Source: Mycobacterium montefiorense (GTDB lineage: Bacteria; Actinomycetota; Actinomycetes; Mycobacteriales; Mycobacteriaceae). From it: a stretch of 64,000 nucleotides of DNA. The notes below the pieces were generated by a model that saw only the letters and a list, made by a program, of their open reading frames with translations, had not been told where the DNA came from and ran no database searches. This document shows positions 1-8,406 of the stretch, piece by piece (positions within the stretch are counted from its first letter, which is position 1; each line of letters starts with the position of its first letter). The stretch spans positions 93,167 to 157,166 of the forward strand of contig NZ_BFCH01000028.1 of NCBI RefSeq assembly GCF_003112775.1, read 5' to 3'. The translations under genes and the position numbers were made by a program.

Positions 1-2
1 AG

Positions 3-989
3 TTCGATGCTGATCAGCGACTGTGGCAGGACACGGTGCGGGACGCCGTCGCAAAGCAGTGCCCGCCCTCGCTGGTGCGGAGCGTGGCCGAGGATGGCGT
101 AGACCCGAGCCCACTGTGGAAGTCGTATGTCGATCAGGGCTGGACCGAGCTGAACGAATCGGACAGCGCCGTGGAGCTGGCCATCGTGCTCGAAGAGCTC
201 GGCCGCGCAACCGATCCCACGCCGTTCCTGGCGACGATGAGCCAGTTCGCGCCGCTTGCCGGCGACCGGTTCGACCCACACCAGTCGGGTACCGCGGTGT
301 ACAGTGGGGTCGCGGCGCATCGCGACGCGCAGGGCTGGGTGCTGGATGGCACCGCGCGCCACGTATTGGACGGTGATCGCGCGGACCGGCTGGCCGTGGT
401 GACCGACGCCGGGGTGTTCCTCGTGGCGTCCAGTCAGGTGTCGGCCCGGCGTGCATCGGTGTTCGACCCGGTGTTGCATGTCGCCGACCTGTCGTTCGCG
501 GAGGTTCGGGTGCCCGACAGCGAGCGGCTGACCGTGGACGCGGAGCGTGCTCATCATTTCGCGCTGACCGGCCTGGCCATCACGATGGTCGGCGCCTGCC
601 AACGCATCCTCGACCTGGTGCTCGAACACGTCAAAAGCCGTCAGCAATTCGGCGTGGCGATCGGCTCGTTCCAGGCCGTGCAGCACAAGGCCGCCGACAT
701 GCACGTCGCGGTCGAACGCGCTCGCGCACTGGCCTACTTCGCCGCGTTGACGATCGCCGCCGACGATCCCCGTCGCCGGCTGGCGGCCGCGATGGCCAAA
801 GCCTCGGCAGGGGAATGCCAGTCGCTGGTATTCCGGCACGGCCTACAGTTGCACGGCGCGATGGGCTTCACGTGGGAGAACGACCTGCAGTTCGCGCTGA
901 AACGGGCCAAAGCCGGTGAGCTGCTGCTCGGCAGCGCCGCCGAGCACCGGGCGCGGATCGCGGAGGAATACCGTGCAGCTCACTTTTGA
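3..989 (+). CDS. acyl-CoA dehydrogenase, 5' end cut by window
   Basis: FAD-dependent acyl-CoA dehydrogenase that introduces the alpha-beta double bond in an acyl-CoA thioester. The frame is open to the first base of the window and reads FDADQRLWQDTVRD, a typical family N-terminus, so the real start lies upstream; the GTG at 36 is internal. The C-terminal half is diagnostic: RQQFGVAIGSFQAVQHKAAD followed by LHGAMGFTWENDLQ. The visible 328 residues are short for a full-length enzyme. It overlaps the next acyl-CoA dehydrogenase by 17 bases, the arrangement seen for heteromeric (alpha2beta2) acyl-CoA dehydrogenases of mycobacterial sterol and lipid breakdown. Heteromer formation is inference. Confidence 0.9.
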   Translation, partial: FDADQRLWQDTVRDAVAKQCPPSLVRSVAEDGVDPSPLWKSYVDQGWTELNESDSAVELAIVLEELGRATDPTPFLATMSQFAPLAGDRFDPHQSGTAVYSGVAAHRDAQGWVLDGTARHVLDGDRADRLAVVTDAGVFLVASSQVSARRASVFDPVLHVADLSFAEVRVPDSERLTVDAERAHHFALTGLAITMVGACQRILDLVLEHVKSRQQFGVAIGSFQAVQHKAADMHVAVERARALAYFAALTIAADDPRRRLAAAMAKASAGECQSLVFRHGLQLHGAMGFTWENDLQFALKRAKAGELLLGSAAEHRARIAEEYRAAHF

Positions 990-2148
990 TTCCGACGTCG
1001 AGGAGTTCCGGGCCGAGTTCTCGGCCTTCCTCGACGAGAATCTGCCTCCCGCAAGCGAAACGCTCGAGCGTCCGCGGTCGGTCTCGCACATGCCGCAGTG
1101 GGCACGCGACTGGCAGCGGCTGCTGTTCGACAACGGTTGGCTGCTGCCCAGCCAGCCACCGGAATTCGGCGGACGCAATGCCGGCGTCATTCAGCAATTC
1201 GTGTACTTGCAGGAACTGAGCCGCCGCCGGATCTACCACAGCTTCAACCCGCAGGGCGTGAATATTGTTGGCGCATCGCTGTTGTCGTTCGGCAGTGACG
1301 AGCAGAAGCGGCGCTGGGCGGTGCCGATCCTGCGCGCCGAGATCACCGCGTCACTCGGAATGAGCGAACCGAGCGCGGGCTCCGATCTGGCGTCGTTGCG
1401 TACCCGTGCGGTGCTTGACGGCGATCACTTCGTGGTCAACGGGCAGAAGGTGTGGACCTCGGGCGCCCACGATGCCGACGTCCTGCTGACGTTCGTGCGG
1501 ACGAACCCAGATGCCCCGAAGCACAAGGGAATCAGCGTGCTGATCATCCCCACCGACACCCCGGGTCTGGTGCGCCGGCCGTTCCCGTCGATCTGCGGTG
1601 TCGACGATCTGGACTTCAACGAGGTCTTCTTCACCGACGTGCGGGTGCCCGCGGAGAATCTGGTTGGCGAGATCGACCAGGGCTGGCGGGTGGCCAACGG
1701 CTCGCTGGGGCATGAGCGCACGATGATGTGGCTGGGGTTCGCCGATCGACTCGACAACATGATCGACGACTTCCACCCCAGCACCGAGGTCGAGCGCGAC
1801 CAGTACGCCAGCACGATCATGGACAAGCAGGCGCTGCGCCTGCTGGGTTCGGTGGCTTTGGCCCGCGCGTCGCGCGGCGAAGACGACGTGGCCGCGATCT
1901 CGGTGCTCAAGCTGCTCGGGTCCGAGGCCGAGCTGCGCGGCATGGATCTTGCGCTGACGTCCGCGGGATCTGACGGGCTCGTGCATCCCGGTCTGACCGG
2001 GCCGTACGCGCACATGAACCTCGACCATTACTTCGCCAGCTGGTTCGAGCGTTATGCGCGAAGCTTTTCCGGCACCATCGCCGGTGGGACGTCGGAAATC
2101 CAGCGCAACATCATCGCCCAGCGGGTGCTCGGTTTACCGCGCGGCTAA
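973..2148 (+). CDS. acyl-CoA dehydrogenase
   Basis: Second acyl-CoA dehydrogenase, 391 residues. The GTG start at 973 is chosen because GCGGAGGAA lies just upstream and translation gives QLTFDSDVEEFRAEF, the usual family beginning. Flavin- and substrate-contact motifs are present: GMSEPSAGSDLASL near residue 135, KVWTSGAHDADVLL near 165 and the C-terminal GGTSEIQRNIIAQRVLGLPR. It overlaps the 3' end of the preceding dehydrogenase, so the two are translationally coupled and probably form one enzyme. The substrate is unknown; nearby P450, CoA-transferase and mce genes suggest a lipid or sterol side-chain intermediate. Confidence 0.93.
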   Translation: MQLTFDSDVEEFRAEFSAFLDENLPPASETLERPRSVSHMPQWARDWQRLLFDNGWLLPSQPPEFGGRNAGVIQQFVYLQELSRRRIYHSFNPQGVNIVGASLLSFGSDEQKRRWAVPILRAEITASLGMSEPSAGSDLASLRTRAVLDGDHFVVNGQKVWTSGAHDADVLLTFVRTNPDAPKHKGISVLIIPTDTPGLVRRPFPSICGVDDLDFNEVFFTDVRVPAENLVGEIDQGWRVANGSLGHERTMMWLGFADRLDNMIDDFHPSTEVERDQYASTIMDKQALRLLGSVALARASRGEDDVAAISVLKLLGSEAELRGMDLALTSAGSDGLVHPGLTGPYAHMNLDHYFASWFERYARSFSGTIAGGTSEIQRNIIAQRVLGLPRG

Positions 2149-2165
2149 CGCTTAGGCGCCACCTG

Positions 2166-2738
2166 CTAGACCGGCTCGAATTTGGTGATCAGCCAGTTGC
2201 CGTTGACTCGGGTCAAGCTCACCAGCACGCTGCTGGAGGCCATCGAGGGGTCGGGGTTGTCCTTGCTGGTGGTGCTCTGGTCGACCAACACCAGCACGAC
2301 GGCCGAATCCGGATGCAGTTCCTGAACCGCGGCCCCCAACACCCGAGCACTGGTTTTCAGTGACTTCTGTTTGGCCGCCGGAGCCACGATCTGTTCGGTG
2401 AATTGGTTGTAGTACGACAAGAAGTCCCCGGACAGGTGAGACTTGGCGGCCGCGAAGTCTTTGTCGAGTGAGTCGGGGGAGTAGGACAGCAACGCGACCG
2501 TTCCGTCGGACGCCGAACTGACGACTGCGCTCGCGACGCTGGCGTCGGTTTGTTTGTCGGGCCGGTACTCCTTGAAGTACAGCCACGCCGCCGCACCACC
2601 GGAAATCAGCAGCAGCGAAATCAGAATAACGGGAACGACTTTCACCTTGCGTCGCGCGGGTGGTTCGCTACGTTCACTGCGTTCTGTTTGGTCGGAAGAG
2701 TCTTCGGTGTCGTCGATGCTGCCGTTGTCCTCGCTCAT
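2166..2738 (-). CDS. Mce-associated membrane protein (Mam), copy 1 short partner
   Basis: 190-residue single-pass membrane protein of the Mce-associated family. A short acidic, hydrophilic N-terminus (MSEDNGSIDDTEDSSDQ) is followed by a basic stop and a transmembrane helix at about residues 31-50 (VVPVILISLLLISGGAAAWLYF), then an NTF2/SnoaL-like outer domain ending VNGNWLITKFEPV. The ATG at 2738 overlaps the upstream stop (ATGA), so it is coupled to the 287-residue partner. These proteins are thought to stabilise or assist MCE transporters. It is clearly paralogous to the protein at 18977-19615: both share AAKSHLSGDFLSYYN- and DSAVVLVxVDQ-type stretches. Confidence 0.88.
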   Translation of the reverse strand: MSEDNGSIDDTEDSSDQTERSERSEPPARRKVKVVPVILISLLLISGGAAAWLYFKEYRPDKQTDASVASAVVSSASDGTVALLSYSPDSLDKDFAAAKSHLSGDFLSYYNQFTEQIVAPAAKQKSLKTSARVLGAAVQELHPDSAVVLVLVDQSTTSKDNPDPSMASSSVLVSLTRVNGNWLITKFEPV

Positions 2739-3598
2739 GGAATGAAGTCCACTTTGGACATCTTGTATTGCCCGCCGTCGTCTGTGACGGTCACCCGGAG
2801 CCGCCATCTGCGTGGTTCGTCTTTGGCGCCCGCGGCGTTGGTGATCCGCGAAGTCGCCGCGACGAGCACCAACGCGGAGTTTCCGTCGATGGATTGCACG
2901 GCCGCAGCATTCACGGTTCCGACAGTGACCACTTTGGACTGTTCGACGACGGTCGTGAAATCCTTTGCGCGCTGCGCGAAATCGTCCCTGAACTGGCCGG
3001 TCGAGCTGTCGATCACCCGCTGCACGTCCTCCTTGGCCCTATTGAAATCCAAGGAAGTCATGTTGACGACACCTTGTCTGGCCCCCGCGATGAAGTTCGC
3101 GACGCGCTGGTTTCGCTCGGTGATCTCGTGACGCTGCCACACCATGTATCCACTGGCCCCGACGAAGGCGCAGATGAGGATGATGACGGCCGCTTTCCAC
3201 GTCACCGACAGTGATGGCCATCGCAGACGTCGCCCGGAGCGGGCCGGTTTGGATTCCGATTCTGTATCTTCAGGCGTTTCGTCGGAGACATCTTCTTCTT
3301 TTTCTTCGGTCTCCGCCTCGTCGGCGGCACTTACGTCCTCATCGGTGTCGGTGTCGGTTGCGTCTTCATCCGAGGCTTCGTCGGCCGGGGCTTCTTCGGT
3401 TTCAGCCTCTGTCTCAGCCTCTGCCTCGGTCTCTTCTTGGGCCTGCACTTCACGCCGGAGCCGTGCGGCCCGGGCGCGGGCGCGCGCCGCGGCAGCCAGC
3501 GCTTCGGCTTCGGCGGCCTCCGCCTCGGCCTCCGCGATCAACGCCAAGGTGTCGGCTTTTGATTTGGCATCTTGCGGCGGCTTCTTCGCCTCAGCCAT
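2735..3598 (-). CDS. Mce-associated membrane protein with long acidic coiled-coil N-terminus, copy 1
   Basis: 287 residues. Residues 15-60 form an Ala/Glu/Arg-rich stretch predicted by eye to be coiled coil, residues 57-118 are extremely acidic (Glu/Asp/Thr repeats), a basic patch RSGRRLRW follows, and a transmembrane helix lies at about 134-154 (WKAAVIILICAFVGASGYMVW). The outer domain ends QYKMSKVDFIP, nearly the same ending as the paralogue at 19616-20434 (LKMSKVDFLS). ATG start with GGGAGTAAGG upstream. First gene of a two-gene operon. The low-complexity acidic segment probably lies in the cytoplasm; its role is unknown. Confidence 0.87.
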   Translation of the reverse strand: MAEAKKPPQDAKSKADTLALIAEAEAEAAEAEALAAAARARARAARLRREVQAQEETEAEAETEAETEEAPADEASDEDATDTDTDEDVSAADEAETEEKEEDVSDETPEDTESESKPARSGRRLRWPSLSVTWKAAVIILICAFVGASGYMVWQRHEITERNQRVANFIAGARQGVVNMTSLDFNRAKEDVQRVIDSSTGQFRDDFAQRAKDFTTVVEQSKVVTVGTVNAAAVQSIDGNSALVLVAATSRITNAAGAKDEPRRWRLRVTVTDDGGQYKMSKVDFIP

Positions 3599-3653
3599 CG
3601 TCCTTACTCCCCGTCGCCCTCATGAGCGACTGGCTCGTCTACGTCTCACGCGG

Positions 3654-4082
3654 CTACCATCGCACGAGCTGGAACGGATAGGTGTTACTGCCCCCCGGTC
3701 CGCCACCACAGCCCGTGTCGAATGTGGAGACGACCTCACCCGCCAGCGTTACCGCATCCCACGAGTAAACGTCGTGCGAGGGAAAGAACTGGACCGTGCA
3801 GCGCACACCGTCGGGCACATCGACGACCATGGTGTAGCGACCGTTCGACAGGTGCGCGTCCGACTTCCAGGGTGCTGCTTGCCCGTTGGGTTGCGGCACC
3901 CCTTGAATGGTCAGGCATCCCGGCGCTTTGGGAGTGCACGTGCCGAGGGCCCAGACCCACATGTGGCCGGGATCCCGGTCTGTTACCACCCGGTAATTGG
4001 CGATGATCATGTCCGCGTGGGCCGTCGGCGTGACGGTCAGCGCGGCCATTGCCAGCGCGAAGCTTACTGCGAAAGTCTTCAC
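3654..4082 (-). CDS. small secreted protein, unknown function
   Basis: About 142 residues. The GTG at 4082 is preferred because GGGAGA lies 7-9 bases upstream and yields a clean Sec signal peptide (VKTFAVSFALAMAALTVTPTAHA, cleavage after AHA). An ATG at 4097 in the same frame is possible. The mature part contains several cysteines (GTCTPKAPGC, GVRCTV, DTGCGG), suggesting two disulfides in an exported protein. I do not recognise the family beyond a mycobacterial secreted-protein look. It lies on the same strand downstream of the P450 operon and upstream of the Mam pair. Confidence 0.75.
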   Translation of the reverse strand: MKTFAVSFALAMAALTVTPTAHADMIIANYRVVTDRDPGHMWVWALGTCTPKAPGCLTIQGVPQPNGQAAPWKSDAHLSNGRYTMVVDVPDGVRCTVQFFPSHDVYSWDAVTLAGEVVSTFDTGCGGGPGGSNTYPFQLVRW

Positions 4083-4194
4083 CTGTGCGTCTCCCATCTC
4101 TGCACGCGCTTGGGCCTGAATATAGAGGGCAGCCGTGCTGAACAGAGCTACTCGGAAAAATTGGAGCACTCGACAGCCGGTTCGTCCAGCCCTC

Positions 4195-5559
4195 CTAGTC
4201 GATGACGGCGATTTCCGTGCGCTCGGTGACGGGCAGAGCCAGCTGCTGCTCGTCGCAGATGCGTTGCAACTTCTCGAGCGTCTCGTCGAGTCCCGCCCCG
4301 AACTTGGGGCCGGGGGTGAAGGTGGCCGGAAGTTTGCGCATGCCCTGGATCACGCCGATGGTCTCGTAGTGGACGGTGCCTTCGGAGTCGCAGCGGTAGT
4401 CGGGCATCCGATCGAGAACCGCCGTCACCATCGACTTGAACACCGTACGCGCCACATTCGACCCTTTGCACCGATGCAATCCGAGGCCAAAGCTGAAGTG
4501 CCGGTTGCCTTTACGGTCAAGGACAATATCGTCCGGGTCGGCGAACAGTGCTGGGTCGCGGTTGGCCATGGCCCACGAAATCCACAGCCGCTCACCCTCT
4601 TTGAACTGATTGCCGTCGAGTTCAACGTCTTCGGCAAAGGTCCTGCCGTCGCCGGCGGCCGGGGTGAAATAACGCAGGAATTCTTCGGTCGCCGGGTCGA
4701 GCAGGGCGTCGCGATTCTCAGACAGCCGCTCGCGCTCGTCGGGATGTTCCGAAAGCCATTCCAGTGTGTGGGCCGTCAGCGCCGTGGTGGTGTCGAAGCC
4801 CCCGCCAATGACCAGGCCGAGGTTGCCGAGAATTTCCAGATCCGGGGCGGGCTCGCCGTCAATTCGCATCTGCAGCAATCCATTGACGATGCCGGGCCGC
4901 GGGTTCTCGCGAATCTCGAGCATGGTGTTGACCATGTCGAGGCCCATCTCCCGGTGCATCGCGGTGACCTTCTCGATGTCAGGGGAGTGCTCGGGGGTGT
5001 AGACGGCCGCGTGCACCGGCTCGCTGTAGAGGTTCCACTTCTTCAGCGGAATGCCCAGCATCGCCAGTGTCAGAACGGCAGGCACGATGTTGGCCAGGTC
5101 GTCGACGAAGTCGATGCTGCCGCCTTCGATCTTCTCGTCGAGGCAGGCGCGAGTGATGTCGTGGATAAACGGTTCCCAGCGCTTGACCGCCGCCGGCGAC
5201 AGGTAGGGGTTCAACACGTTGCGGTAGGTGCGGTGGTCGGGCTCGTCCATCTCGAGGATGCCGCCGCGCACGGCGCTGACGCGGCTGGCAGTCGGGATCG
5301 AAATCCCTTTGTAGCCGCTGCGTTCGTTGTGGATGTCGTGATCGTTGGAGACCACGGGGCAGCGTGCCAGCTCGAAAACCTCGTGGCTACCTGCCGCGAC
5401 CCAGTGTCCACCGTAGGTCTCGGACCACGCCATCGGACACTTGGCGTGCATCTCCTCGGTGATCTGCTTGAACTGTGACCGATACTCCGACGCGTTTCGG
5501 TCGAAGTGGTACGTCGGCTTTTGACCGTTGCTATCGCTCGCGACGTCGTCGACACTCAA
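4195..5559 (-). CDS. cytochrome P450
   Basis: Haem-thiolate monooxygenase, about 454 residues. The I-helix oxygen-binding region reads GGGFDTTTALTAHTLEW, the ExxR motif is EEFLRY, and the haem-binding loop is FSFGLGLHRCKGSN with the cysteine ligand. The start is set at TTG 5559, because AAGGGAG sits 8-14 bases upstream; an in-frame start further upstream would overlap the ferredoxin. It lies 14 bases downstream of a 3Fe-4S ferredoxin that is the likely electron donor, and an SDR precedes that gene. Substrate unknown; hydroxylation of a lipid, sterol or terpenoid followed by SDR oxidation is a reasonable inference. Confidence 0.93.
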   Translation of the reverse strand: MSVDDVASDSNGQKPTYHFDRNASEYRSQFKQITEEMHAKCPMAWSETYGGHWVAAGSHEVFELARCPVVSNDHDIHNERSGYKGISIPTASRVSAVRGGILEMDEPDHRTYRNVLNPYLSPAAVKRWEPFIHDITRACLDEKIEGGSIDFVDDLANIVPAVLTLAMLGIPLKKWNLYSEPVHAAVYTPEHSPDIEKVTAMHREMGLDMVNTMLEIRENPRPGIVNGLLQMRIDGEPAPDLEILGNLGLVIGGGFDTTTALTAHTLEWLSEHPDERERLSENRDALLDPATEEFLRYFTPAAGDGRTFAEDVELDGNQFKEGERLWISWAMANRDPALFADPDDIVLDRKGNRHFSFGLGLHRCKGSNVARTVFKSMVTAVLDRMPDYRCDSEGTVHYETIGVIQGMRKLPATFTPGPKFGAGLDETLEKLQRICDEQQLALPVTERTEIAVID

Positions 5560-5573
5560 CGTGCTGTCTCCCT

Positions 5574-5774
5574 TTAGGTCTCGTCGGTGATCATGATCGC
5601 CTGCTCCGGGCACGATTGCGCGGCCTCGCGAACCTGGTCCTCTTGGTCGGCCGGGACCACTTCGTTGACCGCCGACGAACTACCGTCAATGTCGCTGAGC
5701 TCGAATGAATCCGGCGCAATCATCGCGCACAGGGTGTGGCCCTGGCAGCGTTCTGAATCAACCCAGACCTTCAC
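5574..5774 (-). CDS. 3Fe-4S ferredoxin, P450 redox partner
   Basis: 66-residue ferredoxin of the kind paired with actinobacterial P450s. Cluster ligands are visible as RCQGHTLC and, near the C-terminus, SCPEQAI; the His between the first two cysteines (CxxHxxC) replaces the fourth cysteine of 4Fe-4S ferredoxins and points to a [3Fe-4S] cluster. A strong GGAGGAGAC site precedes the ATG. It sits between an SDR (61 bases upstream) and the P450 (14 bases downstream), so it is most likely co-transcribed and delivers electrons to that P450. Confidence 0.94.
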   Translation of the reverse strand: MKVWVDSERCQGHTLCAMIAPDSFELSDIDGSSSAVNEVVPADQEDQVREAAQSCPEQAIMITDET

Positions 5775-5835
5775 GATGTCTCCTCCTGGGGCTGCGGTGT
5801 GGCTGGCGTTACGGTAGTCCCGACGACGGCGTCAC

Positions 5836-6537
5836 TCAGGTGTTTCGACCACCGTTGACGCCCAATATCTGCCCGGTGATGTAGCCGGCTTCCTCGGATA
5901 TCAGGAATGCGCAGGCGGCGGCGATGTCTTCGGGCTTGCCGATCCGGCGCACCGGGGTCCGGGCGATGGTCTCGTCGATGTCGCCGAGATAGCCGCGTTG
6001 CTCGGCGCTGCGCAGCATCGGGGTGTCGATGAAGCCGGGCGGCACCGCATTGACCGTGATGCCGCTAGGGCCGTACTCGAGAGCCAGTGATTTGGTGAGC
6101 CCATTGACCGCCGTTTTGGCCGCGACATAGTGAGACATATAGGGAGCGCCGGAATGTGTGCTCGACGACGAGATGTTGACGATTCGCCCCCACCCCGCCT
6201 CGACCATGTCGGGCAGCACCGCTTGAGTCATGTGGAAGACCCCGTGCAGGTTGACGTCGACGACGCGTTGCCAGTCCTCGAACGTGATGTTGCTGAACCG
6301 CTTGAATCCGTCCAGGCCCGCGGCGTTGACCAGAATCGCCACCGGCCCCAATTGCGCGCGGATCGCCGACAGTGCGGCATCCACCTGGGGCCTGTCCGTC
6401 ACGTCGGCGGTGAAAGATAGCTCGGCGTCCGAGGGCTTGAGATCGATGGTCGCGACGTCGAGGCCGTCGGCGCGCAGCCGATGCGCGACCGCTAGGCCGA
6501 TTCCGGATCCGCCGCCGGTGACCACCGCGGTCTTCAC
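5836..6537 (-). CDS. short-chain dehydrogenase/reductase
   Basis: 233-residue classical SDR. The nucleotide motif TGGGSGIG is at residues 8-15, NAAG near 70, and the catalytic Ser and YVAAK motif around 118-140 (ISSSSTHSGAPYMSHYVAAK). Probable NAD(P)H-dependent oxidation of an alcohol or 3-hydroxyacyl compound. The GTG at 6537 starts directly before the Rossmann strand. The best ribosome-binding site (GAAGGAG), however, precedes a TTG at 6575 that opens a 13-codon reading frame ending in a TGA overlapping this GTG. So this is either a coupled leader peptide or a start-region frameshift. First gene of the SDR-ferredoxin-P450 operon. Confidence 0.92.
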   Translation of the reverse strand: MKTAVVTGGGSGIGLAVAHRLRADGLDVATIDLKPSDAELSFTADVTDRPQVDAALSAIRAQLGPVAILVNAAGLDGFKRFSNITFEDWQRVVDVNLHGVFHMTQAVLPDMVEAGWGRIVNISSSSTHSGAPYMSHYVAAKTAVNGLTKSLALEYGPSGITVNAVPPGFIDTPMLRSAEQRGYLGDIDETIARTPVRRIGKPEDIAAACAFLISEEAGYITGQILGVNGGRNT

Positions 6538-6575
6538 GCCGAGGCCCCTGGGCTAAATGCGGCCGTCTCAGTCAA
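6534..6575 (-). other. possible 13-codon leader ORF upstream of SDR
   Basis: TTG at 6575 follows GAAGGAG with ideal spacing and translates to MTETAAFSPGASA before a TGA that overlaps the SDR GTG start (GTGA). It may be a coupled leader peptide. Alternatively it may be the original N-terminus of the SDR, put out of frame by an indel. It is too short to judge by composition. Confidence 0.35.
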
Positions 6576-6578
6576 AAA

Positions 6579-6613
6579 GAATCTCCTTCGCAATTATGAG
6601 AACCTTACTCTCA
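6579..6613 (-). promoter_or_regulatory. operator-like dyad and conserved leader upstream of SDR operon
   Basis: On the minus strand a TGAGA-N7-TCTCA dyad (6597-6613) is followed within a few bases by AATTGCGAAGGAG. The same module, a GAGA...TTCTC dyad followed by ATTGCGAAGGAG, occurs upstream of the amidohydrolase at 28569. This suggests one regulator controls both operons. Confidence 0.5.
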
Positions 6614-6815
6614 CGGCGAAGTGGCGTGCAACATCCGGATGAAACGCGCTGCTGCCTGGGCCGGGGCTGGTCACACGCTATCGCCCCTGCTTTTAGGGTG
6701 CCGGTCAGCCCCCTTGTCTCATTCCTGTGACTTTCTTGAATTCTCGAGACTCGAATGTAAGATTCGCCCGGGAAGAGAATGAAATTTTCGTGACCGTCAC
6801 CACAAGAGGAGCCGG

Positions 6816-7204
6816 ATGCCAGCGCAGGTCACAGTGTCGGACGTCGCCGAAACCGCAGGCTCCGGGTTCGACCGCCGACTGCTGATCGATGGTCGGTTCG
6901 GTGGCAAGCGGTGCTCGTCGTGATCGCGTTGGACGATGACGACGACGCGGTGCGCATCGCAAACAACTCGGTGTACGGACTCGCGGGTGCGGTGTTCAGT
7001 CGCAACCAGGATCGGGCACTCGCTGTGGCACGCCGGATCCGGACCGGATCGTTTTCGATCAACGGCGGCAATTACTTCGGAGCGGATAGTCCGTTCGGGG
7101 GCTTCAAGCAGTCCGGTGTTGGCCGCGAGACGGGCGTCGCCGGTCTCGAAGAGTTCTTGGAGCGCAAGACGTTTGCCGTTCCGGTGATGGGAGGCAACAA
7201 ATGA
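6816..7204 (+). pseudogene. aldehyde dehydrogenase remnant with internal deletion
   Basis: ATG 6816, preceded by AAGAGGAGC, starts an ALDH-like N-terminus containing RRLLIDGRFGG, which after 35 codons hits TGA at 6921. In the +2 frame from 6911 the sequence continues with an ALDH C-terminus: VLVVIALDDDDDAVRIANNS, VYGLAGAVFS, then FGADSPFGGFKQSGVGRETG and an EEFLERKTF end. About 130 codons remain of a family usually near 490, so the whole catalytic middle (NAD fold, active-site Cys and Glu) is missing and the joint is out of frame. The C-terminal piece ends in an ATGA overlap with the CoA-transferase, showing the original operon order. Non-functional as an enzyme. Confidence 0.9.
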
Positions 7205-8406
7205 GGCCGTTGGAAGGCATTCGCGTTCTCGAAGTCGCCATGTACGGGTTCGTCCCGTCGGCGGGCGCCGTGTTGGCGGAGTGGGGTGCCGATGTGGTCA
7301 AAGTCGAGCACGCGGTGACGGGCGACCCGCAGCGTGGACTTCGGCAGACCGGCATGTTGCGCGTCGAAGGCGATCCGAATCCGAACATCGAGCACGCCAA
7401 CCGCGGCAAGCGCAGTGTCGGACTCGACATGTCGGTTCCCGAGGGCAAGGAAGTCCTCTACGAGTTGGCCCGGCGCTCGGACGTGTTCTTGACCAGCTTC
7501 CTGCCCGGGGCCCGGCAGAAGTTCGGCATCGACGTCGACGACATCAGGGCGGTGAACCCGTCGATCATCTACGCGCGGGGCAGCGCGCTCGGCCCGCGCG
7601 GTGAAGAGGCGGCCAAGGGCGGCTACGACATGACCGCGTTCTGGTGCCGGGCCGGAACGGCCGCCACCATCACCCCGATGGGGATGCCCGGCATGATCGC
7701 TCCGCCGGGACCTGCCTACGGCGACACCATCTCTGGGACCAACCTCGCTGGAGGCATTGCGGCCGCATTGCTTAAGCGCGAACGCTCCGGCGAGCCGTCC
7801 GTCGTCGACGTGTCGTTGCTGGGCAGTGGATTGTGGTCGATGGGGCACACCGTCGCATTGACCAAGCATCTGAATCAGCGACTGGAGGCACCGCCACCCG
7901 GCGTGCACGGCGCACCCAACAACCCGTTGGTAGGGCTGTACACGACATCGGATGGCCGCTACATCTCCTTCGTGATGATGCAGCCGACGAAGTTCTGGGC
8001 CGACGTTTGCCGCCACGTCGACCTGCCTGAGCTGGCTGACGATCCCCGGTTCGTCACCATCGACCAGATCACCGCCAACACGGCAGAAGCCGTCGAGATC
8101 TTGACCAAGGCCATCGCAACCCGCACGCTAGCCGAGTGGAGCGAACGCTTTGCCACGCTGGCCGGGCCCTGGGCCCCGGTCCAGGACACACTGCAGGCAG
8201 CCGATGACTCGCAGATTCGGGCCAACGAATATGTCGTCCGGGCAGGCGAACTCGACCTGGTCGCTAACCCCGTCCAGTTCGACGTCACCGCACCGCAAAC
8301 CGGGCCTGCACCCGGATTCGCGGAACAAACCGACGAAATCCTGCTGGAATTGGGACTCGATTGGGACCGCATTATCGAGCTCAAGACGGCCGGCGCCGTC
8401 ACGTAG
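7201..8406 (+). CDS. CaiB/BaiF family (class III) CoA-transferase
   Basis: 401 residues. Family features are LEGIRVLEVA at the N-terminus, AEWGADVVKVE, the GKRSVGLDM nucleotide/CoA region and GGYDMTAFW, carrying the conserved Asp that forms the acyl anhydride intermediate. It would move CoA from a donor thioester to a carboxylic acid, or epimerise an acyl-CoA. It overlaps the ALDH remnant by four bases, so the two formed an operon in which the ALDH probably made the acid that is activated here. The CoA-transferase itself is intact. The next gene starts 373 bases downstream. Confidence 0.92.
   Translation: MRPLEGIRVLEVAMYGFVPSAGAVLAEWGADVVKVEHAVTGDPQRGLRQTGMLRVEGDPNPNIEHANRGKRSVGLDMSVPEGKEVLYELARRSDVFLTSFLPGARQKFGIDVDDIRAVNPSIIYARGSALGPRGEEAAKGGYDMTAFWCRAGTAATITPMGMPGMIAPPGPAYGDTISGTNLAGGIAAALLKRERSGEPSVVDVSLLGSGLWSMGHTVALTKHLNQRLEAPPPGVHGAPNNPLVGLYTTSDGRYISFVMMQPTKFWADVCRHVDLPELADDPRFVTIDQITANTAEAVEILTKAIATRTLAEWSERFATLAGPWAPVQDTLQAADDSQIRANEYVVRAGELDLVANPVQFDVTAPQTGPAPGFAEQTDEILLELGLDWDRIIELKTAGAVT

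Noticed and set aside
4135..5478. A 447-codon open frame antisense to the P450
   Set aside because: Shadow frame; the minus-strand P450 has complete haem and I-helix motifs.
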